From positions 1-22,628 of the IMG/VR virus record IMGVR_UViG_3300042898_002786: a stretch of 22,628 bases of DNA; one strand, written 5' to 3'. The translations under genes and the position numbers were made by a program. Under the pieces are notes generated by a model. It worked only from the letters and a program-made list of their open reading frames with translations, ran no database searches and was not told where the DNA came from. This DNA is from a virus. Shown here one piece after another: positions 22,321-22,628 of the stretch (position 1 is the stretch's first letter; each line of letters begins with the position of its first letter).

Positions 22321-22628
22321 TTATTTTCCATGTCTTTTTATGTATTTATGTATTAGTTTATTACTACAACCATATATTTTCCCAATTTGTACTAATGATA
22401 AACCTTTTAGTTTATAATTGTTTATTTCAACAATATCAAGATTATATTTATTTGATGTTTCTTTTTTAATATTATATTTTTTAATGTTATCACTAATAAC
22501 TGTTCTATGACAACCATATAAATCAGCTATTTCAGATATTTTTAAGTTTTTATATAAATATAATTCTTTTAGTTCATCCTCATTAATGTCATATTTAAAA
22601 TTTCCATTATTTTTGCCTTTAAAAGTAC
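22321..22628 (-). CDS. C-terminus of probable homing endonuclease, two helix-turn-helix units
   Basis: An open frame enters from the right edge and ends TAA at 22321-22323, with 102 whole codons visible and no start in the window. The visible part opens with TFKGKNNGNFKYDINEDELK and carries two similar helix-turn-helix units: LKISEIADLYGCHRTVISDN, then LSLVQIGKIYGCSNKLIHKY, both with I-x-x-x-YGC at the turn. Each is followed by a basic KKYNI/KRHGK tail. Paired small DNA-binding units after an N-GxF-type linker are common at the C-terminal end of HNH and GIY-YIG homing endonucleases of phages. The nuclease domain would be outside the window, so the family is an inference. A stand-alone DNA-binding protein is the alternative. 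Together with the gene at 13134-14572 it would mean two mobile genes in one structural block. Confidence 0.6.
   Translation of the reverse strand, partial: TFKGKNNGNFKYDINEDELKELYLYKNLKISEIADLYGCHRTVISDNIKKYNIKKETSNKYNLDIVEINNYKLKGLSLVQIGKIYGCSNKLIHKYIKRHGK

Noticed and set aside
1-22628. tRNA genes, insertion sequences or CRISPR arrays
   Set aside because: None recognisable by eye; no cloverleaf-like GC-rich segments and no terminal inverted repeats flanking a transposase were seen.

Overview
This AT-rich window is a structural (late) gene block of a contractile-tailed phage with T4-type tail logic. Almost everything is read from the minus strand. Three anchors are recognisable from protein sequence alone: a tail sheath (gp18-like, 15124-17973), a tail tube (gp19-like, 12569-13057) and a tail sheath stabiliser/terminator (gp15-like, 20720-21781). 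A tape-measure protein and a gp53-like baseplate wedge protein support the same reading. The host is probably a member of the Bacteroidota. Start codons are preceded by A/T-rich leaders with no Shine-Dalgarno sequence, as is usual in that phylum, and one baseplate protein ends in a segment resembling the C-terminal sorting domain of the type IX secretion system, which is confined to that phylum. The host call is an inference, not something the sequence states.

Read in transcription order (right to left): the C-terminus of a probable homing endonuclease with two helix-turn-helix units, and a terminator (22262-22628); a 147-aa probable neck/virion protein; gp15; a 758-aa repeat-rich fibre protein that overlaps gp15 by ATGA; a 57-aa protein coupled to the fibre gene; a plus-strand 50-aa ribbon-helix-helix protein with a palindromic operator; the sheath gene; a 158-aa protein; a frame-disrupted plus-strand homing endonuclease; the tube gene; a 426-aa plus 107-aa pair in two frames joined at a 7-T run, probably a hub/tail-assembly-chaperone gene; a 455-aa unknown; the tape measure; a 1380-aa baseplate protein with an OmpA-like insert; gp53-like; and a large baseplate/tail protein that runs off the left edge.

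The regulatory layout is regular. Most transcription units begin with a copy of ATATTTATA (or a one-base variant) on the coding strand, and an intrinsic terminator of the preceding unit usually lies just upstream. The resulting units are gp15-fibre-57 aa, sheath, 158 aa, tube, 426/107 aa, 455 aa-tape measure, and 1380 aa-gp53-left-edge protein. The motif is the reverse complement of the T4 late-promoter core TATAAATA, and I propose it as this phage's late promoter core.

Together the genes build the neck-proximal tail end (gp15), the tube and sheath, the tape measure with its probable chaperone, and the baseplate. The two endonuclease-like genes are mobile passengers. The small DNA-binding protein, divergent from the sheath gene, is the only regulator-like gene in view.
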